Shown here piece by piece: positions 45,986-57,315 of a stretch of DNA of 64,000 nucleotides (position 1 is the stretch's first letter; the number at the start of each line of letters is the position of its first letter). The stretch is from Liolophura sinensis. Its lineage: Eukaryota; Mollusca; Polyplacophora; Chitonida; Chitonidae. The position numbers and the translations under genes were made by a program. Under the pieces are notes generated by a model that saw only the letters and a list, made by a program, of their open reading frames with translations, ran no database searches and had not been told where the DNA came from. The stretch lies in NCBI RefSeq assembly GCF_032854445.1, contig NC_088302.1:51736046-51800045 (forward strand), in the 5' to 3' direction.

Positions 45986-46768
45986 AATAGTGGTTTGACT
46001 CCGGATTTTTAGTGTTGTTGCTCGCTGGCATTTCCGTACGCTCGTTTTCTAACAGGTGATTAGTTAAAGTCTCCTTTGGGTCACCATGTATTCAATTAAC
46101 TACAAACGATAATTCCATTTGTCTGGACCATCTAAACTTCCAGTAAAGCGATGTTACTTATGACGTCAGAAAAATGCCAGGATGCCCGGTGTGTAGGCTC
46201 TACTTCACATTACATGACCTCTATAACACTCTCCACAGAACAGCCTGTATAAATGCAATCTGCTCCATCACTTAAGCGTGTCTGAATTATCTGCACGTGA
46301 GACAATTATACAGGGATTACTCTGGGCGGATCTATGCTCAGCGTTGGTAAAGTTTTGTTTGAATCAGCATCTTCTCAATTTATTATAACCGCCAATTCCA
46401 TAAGTCAAGACAACCTGAAGGGGGTAAAAGAAAGGTCAGATTACAGTTCTTAAGTGCCATGTAAGGGATTGCACCATACTGTGTACATCAGTCCCTCACC
46501 TGTAAGGCCAGTGTATTTGCATATACATGTATTTGTCTGTTTGGTATGCAGTTGTTAGCATAAGGTGTTCAGTTGTTCGGCAATGGCTGCTGTAGGATCC
46601 TGATTTTCAAACATTGCAATGTGACATTTCGGCACATAACATCGCACTTGCCACGAAATCTCTGATGGAGACTGTTGAGGAATGCTCTGTATTCTTTCCT
46701 CCCTAGCCATTGGAGATTCCCCAAGTCACTTCCCGACCTTTCATCGTTTCACCACTCCCCCGCCCACA
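45986..46768. other. No gene recognised
   Basis: Non-coding sequence between block D and the duplicated region that begins near 46.77 kb. Confidence 0.55.
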
Positions 46769-47110
46769 GGAGGTCATCAGATGCGCTCCGTAGTTAATCT
46801 CAGGGAAGGTAGATCAAATGTGTAGAGTATACAGACGTCTTCACACTACAGTTGGAACATCATGGCGCTAAACCGAGTCCTAAGGGATCCCCTGAATCTG
46901 TGGTCACTGTCAAGCTCGTCGACTAATGGCGATGAATTCGATTAGCTTTTCCAACGCTTTTCTGCAGCAATGATAGCCCAGCGATAGGATCACTGCCTCT
47001 TTACCAATACTAAAACACTGTATCCTCTGCACTGAACAACCTACAATACACTTCTTTTTATGACAAAGAAATGGAGAGTACAGGAAAGAACACTTTTAAA
47101 GATAAAGATC
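46769..47110 (+). repeat. Duplicated region, segment C copy 1 (partner 59085-59425)
   Basis: Shared landmarks are 'GGTCATCAGA', 'GTCTTCACAC', 'GTCACTGTC', 'CGACTAATGGC' and 'TTAAAACACT', in the same order in both copies. Confidence 0.7.
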
Positions 47111-47486
47111 AGACTTGTAACTATGGGCATGCTGACAAGCAGCATTACGTATATCTACTTCACATAGACCTAACTAGAAGACTGACGTTTAAAACCTAAC
47201 AAACTAAAATCGGCAATCTTAAAATATCATAATATTAATAAATATAACGCTTTCTTTAGAACATAAAGTAAACTTTCACAGAAGTGATCCCAAGTGACAT
47301 CATCTCCAAGGATTGAAAAACATTCGCCAAAAATTTGGAGCTTAAGACAGAAAGGAGTCAGTGTGATATAATGCATAAGTGTAATTTGGCCTCCATGTGA
47401 TTTACATCAGTGGGACGATTTCGCATTACGTATGCAAGAGGCCTTGTATATAATCTAAAGGATAGACGTGCTCGGCTTTCAAGCAG

Positions 47487-47524
47487 TATGTACGACGTTA
47501 AACCCCAAGCACTCACTCACTCAG
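47487..47524 (+). mobile_element. SINE-2 3'-end remnant
   Basis: 'TACGACGTTAAACCCCAAGC' followed by ACTCACTCACTC. Only the terminal about 38 bp remain. Confidence 0.85.
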
Positions 47525-47840
47525 TCAGTATTCTATACTTGCTTAAACTTCTGTTTGGCGTATTCTGGCGTCGATGGACTCAAAATACCAAATTAGCTTT
47601 ACAATGTCATGGCCAGTAACGACCATATGTTCAAGTGCAGTGAACTCCATTTGTGTCCATAAATGAACCACAAACCCCTTACATGTTAAATATACCTGCT
47701 GAAGGGTCACAGTTACAGTTCCCGTGCCTTATAGCTAGCATTGTTGTTGAGTGTTGAGGGACGATAGTGTGATAGCTACTCTGCTGGCTGAAGTTTTTTG
47801 TATTCTCGTGTGTTATCTTTGATCTGCCCGGAACCCCACC

Positions 47841-47990
47841 TCGTTTCCTATCATTTGGATACTCCAAGTTATTACTCCAAAGATAAATCTTCAAGTAATG
47901 GTTAACATACCTATCCAGAGAACTCGGGTACTATACGAAATGTCAGTAGAGTTCAAGACAACGTGACCGGACATAAGCATTAACTAATAC
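47841..47990 (+). repeat. Duplicated region, segment F1 copy 1 (partner 60668-60830)
   Basis: 'TCGTTTCCTAT', 'CAAGTTATTA', 'CAAAGATA' and 'CTATACGAAA' align with 60668 onward. Confidence 0.7.
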
Positions 47991-48350
47991 AGGTTAAATT
48001 ATCTGGTTTCAGTGTGATGCTTTTCATCCAGAGTGATAGTTCTCTGGGTTAATTGTGCTCCCGTTCAACACCTGCCAACATCTCCGCCTCTAACGTTCTG
48101 AGGGCAAGCAGCCAGTAATAGATAACGGTAAATAATATATGTTATAATTTCCTGCCACCAACAAACACGTAAGCCGTTAGTCACTCTGTCAGTCTTTTCC
48201 CAGCAGCCAATGTTATCGGCTGGAGCATCTCCATGAACATGCTTCCATGAACAGTTGCAATTAAAACCGATGCAAATGTTATACAAATGACATCCGTGAT
48301 ACATCTAAACACAAAATATGCGCTATAATGTTATACCAACTTCAGGTGTT

Positions 48351-48766
48351 GAGTATTAATTATTTGTTTATTTATTTGATTGCTTTTGACGATATACTCA
48401 AGAATTTTTCAATTATCGGATGGCGGTCAGTATTATAGGTGGAGGGCACCGGAGTGCCCGGCGTAAACCTCCGAACTTTAGCAAATAACTGATAAACTTT
48501 TCTACGTATGACTTACACATACGCACACCATATTGGTGGAAGAAAAGTGACCTTCAACGAACATTAGACCGCGCAAACCGTTATACGAGCATCGTCTACC
48601 GCTTATTGTATCAAAGCCCCCACAAACACTGACAGCGGTTCAATGTAAAAATTCTCTATTGAAACCCGGGATTGAACTCTTACCATGTGTGTTCTTGCGA
48701 TAGAGAGACAAGCATCTTCTAACAACTTGGCCACGACCCTGTACATGTAGAGTATTAACTATTTGT
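48351..48766 (-). mobile_element. Complete SINE with SINE-1-like 3' part but a different tRNA-like head; 17-bp target duplication
   Basis: The direct repeats 48351-48367 and 48750-48766 (GAGTATTAATTATTTGT, one mismatch) flank a 382-bp insert (48368-48749). Its left end is the SINE-1 tail and 3' body in decayed form ('TTTATTTGATTGCTTTTGAC', 'GATGGCGGTCAGTATTATAG'). At the right end, on the minus strand, 'TGGCCAAGTTGTTAG' resembles an A box and 'AGTTCAATCCC' a B box. This head differs from the SINE-1 and SINE-2 heads, and about 180 bp of central body (48475-48660) has no counterpart in SINE-1. Confidence 0.85.
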
Positions 48767-48889
48767 GTGACAATATTATAACATAGAATTGAGGAACAGT
48801 TGGGTCTTAAATAACGGCAGTTTTGTGTACTCTATATGGGATGCGTGGATTGGACTGACGATCGCACTAGTCTAGCCCTCAGTGCTGTA

Positions 48890-49440
48890 TACTTTTAGAA
48901 TTACATAAATCATTGCAATTTAGCAGTGACCATTTCTGTTTGGAATCCATATTTTCTATATCCTTTCCGTAACTCTGTTTATCATAGTGAATGCAATTTA
49001 ACAAACAAGAAACAATTCTTCAATGTGATTACGACAAATGAATGACGTTGAATAACTGAGAAAGAGAGCCATAGCTACAGCACTGTAAACCCGTGGCAAA
49101 GAAACAACAAATTATCTCAAAGTCCGTCCATCCTGTGCCAGAAATCCCATCAACGATTACCATAGGACAAGGAAGCTTTCTATCCCTATTATCTGCCTTT
49201 ATCGCTTTTCTTTATAACCCCGCTTTAACTCTCCATTTATCTGTCGATGGACACAATGAAACATTCACTATTGAATATTTTTTAGATTTTCATAGAATTC
49301 TGAATACAGAGACATAATAAAACTAATCTGTGTTCAAGTTTTGGCCATTTTTAGAGTTTTTCTCTTTATCATGTGCTTCTTTCCCGTCTTCAAATCGGAA
49401 ACCAGTTTTCTCCAAAGTAGTTAGGTTCTCTAGCGCATAT
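48890..49440 (+). repeat. Duplicated region, segment F2 copy 1 (partner about 61130-61640)
   Basis: Landmarks are 'AACAAGAA', 'GTAAACCCGTGGCAAAGAAA', 'TTTATCAT' and 'TTTTCTCCAAAGTAGTT'. The 74-residue ORF (49093-49317) is not preserved in the partner. Confidence 0.7.
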
Positions 49441-50674
49441 ATTAGCGGATCCTCCTGTTACTGCTTAAATAACATCAGTCTTTGTTTTCGTATATGTACA
49501 TCTAACAGCTGTGGTTAGTTGTTGTATCACTTGTCTACAAAACCTTAATGTGCTGGACATAAAATGGACTTGTAGCCTACTATAAACATGTGATGTCTAT
49601 TGTACAGTTATAACCGTTAATCAACACTATAATGTTGTATAAAGATCTTTAGTAATTACGATTGCTTTGACCGATAAATCACGTTATGCCAGCCAGATAT
49701 TACGTAACTTAGGCAAGTGTAGAAGCAAGAAAACAGAGAAGCCTGCAGGAAACCATGGCACAATAACTCAGTTAACGATTGCTTTGCTGCCTCTGTCAGC
49801 AAAAGCCGTCTCAGTGACCATGGGTGAACCCATCCTTTCAATATTTTCACAACCAGATATTTGTCAGACTTTGTCTAGTACCTAGACCCTTGTTACCTCT
49901 CCTGTTCTAACATAGTGCTTACTACCTCCATTGCTCATTTTGCCGCTGTTTCATTGGCTGAGATTGGCTCTAGGCAGTGGAGCAACACTGAAAATTTAAG
50001 GCTGTTAGGGAGAGCGCAATCGCTTGAGAATTCTCCTGTGGTGCACGCAGCACATTACTGTGCTACGTGCATCACGTGCTAGGAGAGTGCGTTGCGTGTT
50101 TGTAGTGAAGGAATCCTAGGTTTGACACATGTGGCGGATATGTAGGCTTACATGAACATAATGGGCAACGCAACCATGACATCCCTACAAAATGTTATTG
50201 AGGCAATTTTCCTACTTCAGGTAAGGAATAATTGCGAAAATTTTCCGTATCCCGTTGGCCAACTAATACAACAGTATTACCCAAGGACACCTTTAAGCAA
50301 TAAGCCCGCTTTGGGTTGAAGAAATTAAATTCTTTGTTTCTTACTTTACTGCACACATTTGCAAAGATTTATTTTTGCACTAAGGACAGATGTTAAATCA
50401 CGGAAGGATGAATCTGATAACCATGATACTGACGGCGGTACTCTGTACGGCTATTCCCCAAGTCTTGGTCCATAAATAGCTGGCCTGTTAGCGAAAACGA
50501 GGCTGTAATCGTTTAAAGAGAGATCTGCCAACAGCCATTCAGGCAGCTACCTTGGAAGCATTGGCGGTGGTGTGCACTTGAGCCTACACGTGAGTTGGGT
50601 CATACGTCTGGACCATTGTCCAAATTTGTGTCAATTTGAAAGGACCCATAAGCTGTAAGACACAAAATCGTCTA
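49441..50674. other. No gene recognised
   Basis: Overlapping opposed ORFs of 64-72 residues (49656-49885) have no family signature. A G/C-richer stretch at 50030-50120 has no recognisable content. Confidence 0.5.
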
Positions 50675-50940
50675 TGAAATATGAAAGTCTACAGCATCAA
50701 AACTAATACCACAGCTGCGACGACAGCGTGATAATGAGCAAATGGCCATACATAACCGGTGAAATTCGGCCTATTGTCAGTTTCCTTCAGCTAGGGTTTT
50801 ATTTCAACTGTTCATGCCAGTGATTAGAAACTACAGATTTCCCAGCTCCCAGAGACGCCCCAGAATTAGGTAAAAACAATTCCAGTGATGTTAAATACAA
50901 TGTATTGGACGTCACTGGTCTAGAATCAAAATGCTGTGAC
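50675..50940 (+). repeat. Element A copy, near full length
   Basis: It has 'AAAGTCTACAGCATCAAAAC', 'ACGACAGCGTGATAATGAGC', 'CATAACCGGTGAAATTCGGC', 'CAGCTAGGGTTTTATTTCAA', 'CCAGTGATGTTAAATACAAT' and 'GGACGTCACTGGTCTAGAAT'. With 4806-4990 it defines the 3' phrase CACTGGTCTAGAA. Confidence 0.88.
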
Positions 50941-51000
50941 ACAGAATCTTTGTCCTCACATTTATTAAACCATCAAAAGAAAGCAATACAAAGGGATCGG

Positions 51001-51245
51001 TCCTTTGGGATGTTTTGTGGACCAGCGGAATTCCAGTTTATGCCAGAATACCATATAAAAGACTACAGCATAGAGAGTAAAACTGTGCTAACTAGTAAAT
51101 GGCCACGCATTAGTAAAGTAGTAACTGGTGAAAATTCCACCTGTTGTCAATCTACCTCAGTTTCATTTTCCACTGCAAATGCTTAAAAAGTAGCAACCTA
51201 TACACTCCCTGGCACCAAGGCTGAATCACAATTAGAACCTTTGAC
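51001..51245 (+). repeat. Element A copy with a single unexpanded 5' unit
   Basis: 'GATGTTTTGTGGACCAGCGG' then 'AATTCCAGTTTATGCCAGAA' at 51009-51048 corresponds to one copy of the 39-bp unit that is expanded fourfold at 14346. 'CCATATAAAAGACTACAGCA' and the core follow. Confidence 0.85.
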
Positions 51246-51544
51246 GTAATTAATAAATAAGGATAATCTGAATCATATTTAACGGCCATGACGGAAGGTA
51301 TGACTTTTAGTACTGAACCCTATTTGTCAGATATGTAAGTCTGTCAGGTTGCGCTCTATTCCAAAACAGGGCATGGTTTAGTATAATTCGCAATATATAT
51401 GGCGAGTCAGATATTTGAGATCTGAATCCCTAGCAGACAAGATTGTTGCCCGTTTTTCCTGTACCATTCAGTCACACTGATTTGTCAGAGGACTGATTAA
51501 TTTACTATCATGGTTAAAGGTAGAATTTAAATCTTAGATTCGTT

Positions 51545-51765
51545 GTGTGGAGCCTTCCGCAGTCTAGTAGTTAACGTGCTAGCCCATCACAATAACCCGG
51601 AAACCTCTCACCAAGACGTTCGACGTGAGTCCAAGTCCGGTCCTATATGGTTCCGCCTCCAGCAACCTGCGAACGGTCGTCGGTTTGTCTCGAGCTCTGA
51701 ACGGTTTTTCTACCGGTGTGAATATTTTCGAGTACGGCACAAAATAGCAATCGAATAAATATATA
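51545..51765 (+). mobile_element. SINE-1, near full length, strongly diverged
   Basis: A decayed tRNA-like head ('TAGTAGTTAACGTGCTAGCC', 'GTGAGTCCAAGTCCG') is followed by 'CAGCAACCTGCGAACGGTCG' and the 3' end 'GAGTACGGCACAAAATAGCA'. Opposed ORFs over it are spurious. Confidence 0.8.
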
Positions 51766-52535
51766 CATTCAAAGTGTGAAACTAACAGGCTGCAGAAAAA
51801 GTCCAAGCCACAAGGAAAACACCTCGGTACATAGAGTGCACAGCTGGAGTATATAGTATAACACTGATAGTGCACTCTGTGGAGACGAGCTGTGTAATGG
51901 ATGGTCAGCGATGTATGGTAGGTCAGACAAGTGGTCAAGAGACTATGGAGCAGGATCTGTAAAGTATAATCAAAAGTAATAAACCATTGAAATAAAAAAT
52001 AGGTCGAGAAAAATAACAATATTTTCCTTGGAAATGGAGAATTAACGGAGAAATCTGTCGCCCCCACTTTAAGCCCCGTGTCAACAGCACCCAGTTTACA
52101 AAATAAGGCTCAATATCCCACATATCCTAAAACCTCTATTTCTTCTTAACTTTTCATTATGGAGAATAGTGCTGCATAAAATGTCACCAGGGTGAAAAAA
52201 AACAATATTAAGAAAATTTACCAAATAGGCGAAAAATTCCTTAATTTAACACCAATGAATGAAGCAGATAAATAAAACTTAAAAAAATATAAAATTATTT
52301 ACATTTTTAAAAACATAATAGTAATTGAATCATAAATGAGCTCACAGTTGAAATCTTGGCTACTCGATATGATGAGTTGAAGCAAAGGGGTAATGTGTTT
52401 GTCGAGCCAACATTTCTAACCTTCCAACATCTCGACCATCGATGTAATACAATCAAACGTGGTTGTACCGTGGTGGTGACCTTATGTGACTTTCATTTCC
52501 ATGTGAACACACGCACAGCTTGGCTGTAACAGTAC
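51766..52535. other. No gene recognised
   Basis: Very AT-rich around 52190-52330. A 162-residue minus ORF (51579-52067) includes SINE sequence and is rejected. Confidence 0.55.
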
Positions 52536-52592
52536 AGTGAAATGTTCTTGAGCACGGCGTAAAACACCAATCAAATAAATAAAAATATAACT
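52536..52592 (+). mobile_element. SINE-1 3'-end remnant
   Basis: 'GTGAAATGTTCTTGAGCACG' and 'GCGTAAAACACCAATCAAAT' plus an A-rich tail. Confidence 0.85.
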
Positions 52593-52916
52593 GTGCTTTT
52601 CCATGGTTCTAGCCTTCTAAGGCGTTTTGTCTGGGTATGTGTGGACACTGTATGGGATTTGTAATCAATAGAAGTGTTTAGCACTTATTCCGGTTGTCTT
52701 GTTCATATGTTAAGAAGGTAAAGAGGGTAAGAGCGTTCCGCCCGTTCCTTCATTCTGATTTCATCTAAATATCGATAAAGTATCCGTTTTCCCTAATGAG
52801 GATCCATTTTATGATATATAACGATTTGACAGATTGCTTTACTTAGACATAACTCTCAGTCAGAGGTAGCCTGCCGTGTATGCTCTCTATGTTTTAAAGG
52901 GGAAAAGGTTTCCTAA

Positions 52917-53795
52917 AGTTATTCGCCATTGGTGGCTTGGTAGTGCTAAGTGCCCTCTACTCCCCTGGAGGAAAAAAATAGATTCATTAAAGTGTTAATT
53001 TAAATCGATATCCAGATATCCTCTGGATGTAGACCAAATTCTCGCTGGCCAAACATTCACATCATGAGAAAATCATCACAGTGGAAATCAATAAGTGACC
53101 CAAACGGAATAACCGATAAAGTAAGGTGCTGGACAAACGCTTAATTCTACAACTGTAAAATTATCTCTCACGAGCCAAATTGTAGAAACGATTGGTATTT
53201 CGAGAGCTTTCCTCATTTCCTAAAGGTGTCCCGAATCTTCCAACAGATAAAATCTGACTTATTTTCCAAGGACAAATAACTAGGGGGAAGTAAGGGGTTT
53301 TTTAACACAATGGTGGAGAGGACGTGTGTGGCATCAGAGTTCATTTAGTCTCCAGAGAGAGTCAAACGCATCCAAACCTATGAGAATTTGGGCACTCGCT
53401 AGTTTTGAGTATCTTGCGAACTTAACTTCAGCAAACACTGCTTTAGTCCTCTTTTAGTGCAAGGTCCTATGGGGCAGAAACAAGCAAAGTGTTAAAAGCA
53501 TCTGTTTCAGAAACCATTTATGGCCTCGTATAGTATTTCAGAAATTTAATTTGGGCGGCAATAACGTTCAGTGAATGAATAGAGGACAATGACCTGTACA
53601 TCGAAGTGGTGCCTAGGTACCACTGTTTGACTCACTAATGCTTAGATTCATATCTGTCTGAGGACTCGCCTTAAGCCAACAAGTCACATGGAAATGTTTC
53701 AAACCCACCCGTTGTCAATAGAATCGTAAAAAGGGTAAAAACAAAACATGAAAACTAACTATCGCCAGGGATGCCTATAAAATATTTCAGAAAAA
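52917..53795 (+). repeat. Long duplicate block E, copy 2
   Basis: Direct partner of 37717-38645, about 15.2 kb away, with many indels. Confidence 0.8.
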
Positions 53796-53944
53796 AACTG
53801 GGCGTGAGGACTACGGTAATAGCTGAGCACCGTTTAAGTTTCAAGCTAATTCTTTGTTCAAATTTTAGTTTCGTTTGTTTAATGAACTATGAAGTGAGAC
53901 GATTGTTTCAGCGTCCCCTGGAAAACTATAATTTAAATAATATT

Positions 53945-54012
53945 CCAGAATGTAAGTGTCAAAAGGAACATTCGTGTATCAGCCGTCAACAAAAATGGAC
54001 GTCCGAGGTCAA
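53945..54012 (+). repeat. Dispersed block D, short fragment
   Basis: 'GAACATTCGTGTATCAGCCG' and 'GACGTCCGAGGTCAATA' match 7590-7645. Confidence 0.55.
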
Positions 54013-55034
54013 TAATGGGACGTTTTGATTACCAACCGATGTATACTCACGCATGTTGCATAGCCGGTTATACCTTCTTTGCTGTTCCCTTGATGTAGTG
54101 CACGAAGTTTTGCACAGAAAAGCAGACTATTTTTCGCATTTCGCACAGATTTATACCCCAAATTCCGCGATTTAGACACGTCTAAGTTCGGCGTTAATGA
54201 CCGCGTTAAATATAATTTCCTGAAGCTAGTGACGTTTCACTGGGCCCATTCGCACGACATTGTACCACGACATACGACATTACAAACTACTGTGATACCT
54301 GCCTGTGCACAAGATGAGTCCTAACATACAGTGCAGATGTTCGCGGTCTTTTTTCGAGATCTTGGTTTCTAAAGAAACAGCTTGACAACTACGCTTGTTA
54401 AATTTCCTCTTGGATTTATGATACAACTGATTCCTATTGTTTCTGTGTTTTCATTTTCTGACCAAATGTTGATTAATTAATTAATTTATTAATTAATTTA
54501 TGTTAAATGTTGATTAAAGTATTCTTGGATGAGCATGTACTCAAACATGCAAACAAACGTCATTTCTATTAGTCACGACCATCTTGACAAGGATAAAGCC
54601 ATATGCACACTAAGCTATAAAACCACGGCAACTGATCAGATTTGTTGGTACACTTGCCAGAATAGAGGACTGTCACAAGAAATGCAATCTCACCTATACT
54701 ACCCTGACTTACACAAGATAATCACACAGGATTTATTTGGACTTATCAGCACTCGGTGCTATAGTGTAACCAGACTAAAGCAACTTCCAGATTTTCGGGT
54801 ACTCATGCTTTATGCTTTTAGGCTTTTGTATGAACACTTGCGAATAAAACCCTCAGAGCTGTGTTTCACGAGTTACGTGTGACCATAGGCCAGCCAGCAC
54901 ACTGGTCGCTGCTTTATTCCTTATGTTCGATTCTTCTTGACGGATGTTATACGAATGCCTGTTTCAACACATACATTTACATGTATATTTAAGTAATGCA
55001 GTTACACCGTGTTGTTATAGTGGGGCTTTTTTTA
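54013..55034. other. No gene recognised; short TTAA-rich tract
   Basis: A TTAATTAATTAAT-type tract lies at 54472-54500. A 117-residue plus ORF (54529-54882) has no recognised domain. Confidence 0.5.
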
Positions 55035-55440
55035 TTTGCAGGTACGTGTTGATATGGTTCTATCAAACGGACACACTGATCTTATCCTAGTGCAAAGAAA
55101 TGCCTTTCCTGATGCTGTAGCCGCCATCCACCCATGAATTCTACACTCCCCTGCCAGAAATCAGTTGTAGGGACCGATGCTATTCTCCTTCATCAATTCC
55201 AGAGGGGCATATTAACGATGAAGTTCCTTTCCACTCTCTTTTAATATTTTTTTTATTATTTTTCCTGAGTGTGCATTTCTTTATGTTCATTTTATCTGTT
55301 TCCCTTCTCGTCGCATAAAATTCTTCACCATTTCTCTTTGACATTTATTATCTTTTTTGTTGATCTGTGGTTTCAATTTGCAATGTCCATGTTCTGTAAA
55401 GGTAAACTGAGACGTTTACTCACCTGAAGGCTGCTGTATG
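55035..55440 (+). repeat. Long duplicate block G, copy 2 (decayed)
   Basis: This is the plus-strand partner of 1917-2340. The coding phrase seen in copy 1 is interrupted by stop codons here. It starts just after a T-rich tract ending in CAG, so the splice-acceptor-like border is kept. Confidence 0.65.
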
Positions 55441-56156
55441 CATGTACTACACTAATTCCTCAAACAGTCACTTTCGTATACCATGTAATGTATTGCCGCT
55501 AATTCCTCAACCGTTTTTGCATATAAAAGAGCAACTTTCAGTGCAATTTATGCACACTTTTTATTTGATATTGGAGACAAAATTACATCGGTTGGATTGA
55601 CCAAATTCAGGCCTTCATACAAAGTATAATTTTAACAGTCCACACAGAATAATGCCCTCAGAATATGCTTATATAAACACCCTACAAACATGTGAACATG
55701 GTGAAGATCGTGAATACCAAACAGAACTTAACATGGTCACTAATATGGGATCCACTTTCTGTAATCAGGTTTGAATACCATCTTTAAAGTAAAAACGAGC
55801 TAAGTGCCATTTGTGAAAGCTTTCCACGTTATTCTAATCGTCTAAGCAACGAGGTCCTCGGACTGTATTCTCCATCGTTTGACTCCCTCGGCCAACTCTT
55901 GTGGATCAATTCTGTGGATATGAGTTAGTTGGTTTTGTCTTAGCTACACCAATGTATCATTTAGCGCATTTAGACGTGAATATATGGTGGACTTTGGGCT
56001 TTGTTATCCAGGAATGTACAGTTACAAGGTTTTTCCTCCACTTTAACGGCTGCATTAGTATTACATAATAAACAATTTCTGAGTTTAGCGGTGGGAGGGA
56101 GAGAGGATACAAAGTGAGGCTATGTTTTAGCTCTGATTCTTGAATCGACAATTCAA
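55441..56156. other. No gene recognised
   Basis: AT-rich non-coding sequence. Confidence 0.6.
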
Positions 56157-56348
56157 TACGGTCGCTTTGAGTTCAAGTCCACCTCATGCTGGCTTCCTCT
56201 CCGGCCGTACGTGGGAAGTCTGCCAGCAACCTGCGGATGGTCGTGGGTTTCCCACCGGGCTGTGCCCGGTTTTCATCCACCATAATGCTGGCCGCCGTTG
56301 TATAAGTGAAATATTCTTGAGTACCGCCTAAACACCAATCAAATAAAT
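56157..56348 (+). mobile_element. SINE-1, truncated within the tRNA-like head
   Basis: It starts at 'GGTCGCTTTGAGTTCAAGTC' (the B-box region), continues with an almost consensus body ('CGGCCGTACGTGGGAAGTCT', 'GCTGGCCGCCGTTGTATAAG') and ends 'CACCAATCAAATAAAT'. One of the better-preserved copies. No target duplication was found by eye. Confidence 0.92.
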
Positions 56349-57315
56349 CATAACCCAGTCCAGAATAGTTAAATTGTGTTCAGATGAAGACGATTCGAAT
56401 ATGAGTCATTTAGAAGAATTTAAGGTACACATGGACGAGTCGACGAATAAAGTCCGACGTAGAAATTTCTCAAGCCGCTGGTTTTATGGAAGCCGCTACT
56501 TGTGACACACGTTTCCGTTTTCCCAAAAGCGATTCTAATATGGTGGAATACAGTACCCACATGTATATATATACTATACACTGTACGATAAAAATCAACT
56601 CCCTGATTATTACCACTCTACCATACTTAGCTAGGAAAATTTATGTGCAACTTTAAATCTGCAAGTACATTTTTGGCTATTCGTTCTGGTGTAGAGAACG
56701 CTAAAAGTATTGGGCAGCACTTTTCCATGTAATTCTGTTTTCCATATGTTCCGTATTATGATAAAACCAGTCAGTTCATGCCTGTGTTTTTATACGTCTG
56801 ACGTGATAGACATTGTCACTAATCTCCAGATAACCGTGATTGAAACACCTGCGTGACCAAAAACACTGCAGTTCCTGGAACATGAAACTCCATCACCACT
56901 TATACCTCGTTCGTTCAGAATGGGATGTAGACTTTCCGTGAGGGTCGTTCCATTGTCTCATTCCAGGTTACTGGGTACCCAAACCTGTGTACAAAATTTC
57001 ATTCCGAAATTTAACATTACGAAAAAGGGCACTTGTGTAAGGGGGGATAACCTATTTCAGTTACGGTTTTGTGAAGCTTCAGTTATATTACTGTCACGTT
57101 AGAAGTATAAAACACAGAAACATATCGTATACGACGGCTGTTTTTGTTTACTGGCCATGGACATGAACCAAGTCCCACAAAATGATGGTATTAAAATCTA
57201 TTGTGTATTGTGTATCACTGACACAACTTGCATAACCGACTGGCACTCCTTATCACACTTGGTTATTAATGCATGAATGGTTTTGTGTAAGACGTAATAT
57301 ATTTTTTCTCTTCAG
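56349..57315. other. No gene recognised
   Basis: Flank upstream of the DUF3504 relic. No companion exon of that gene could be identified. Confidence 0.5.

Noticed and set aside
51579-52067. 162-residue minus ORF
   Set aside because: Its C-terminal third runs through a SINE-1 copy in antisense and the remainder is low-complexity hydrophobic sequence.
54529-54882. 117-residue ORF
   Set aside because: No domain recognised and no neighbouring exon; kept only as a note in the non-coding entry.
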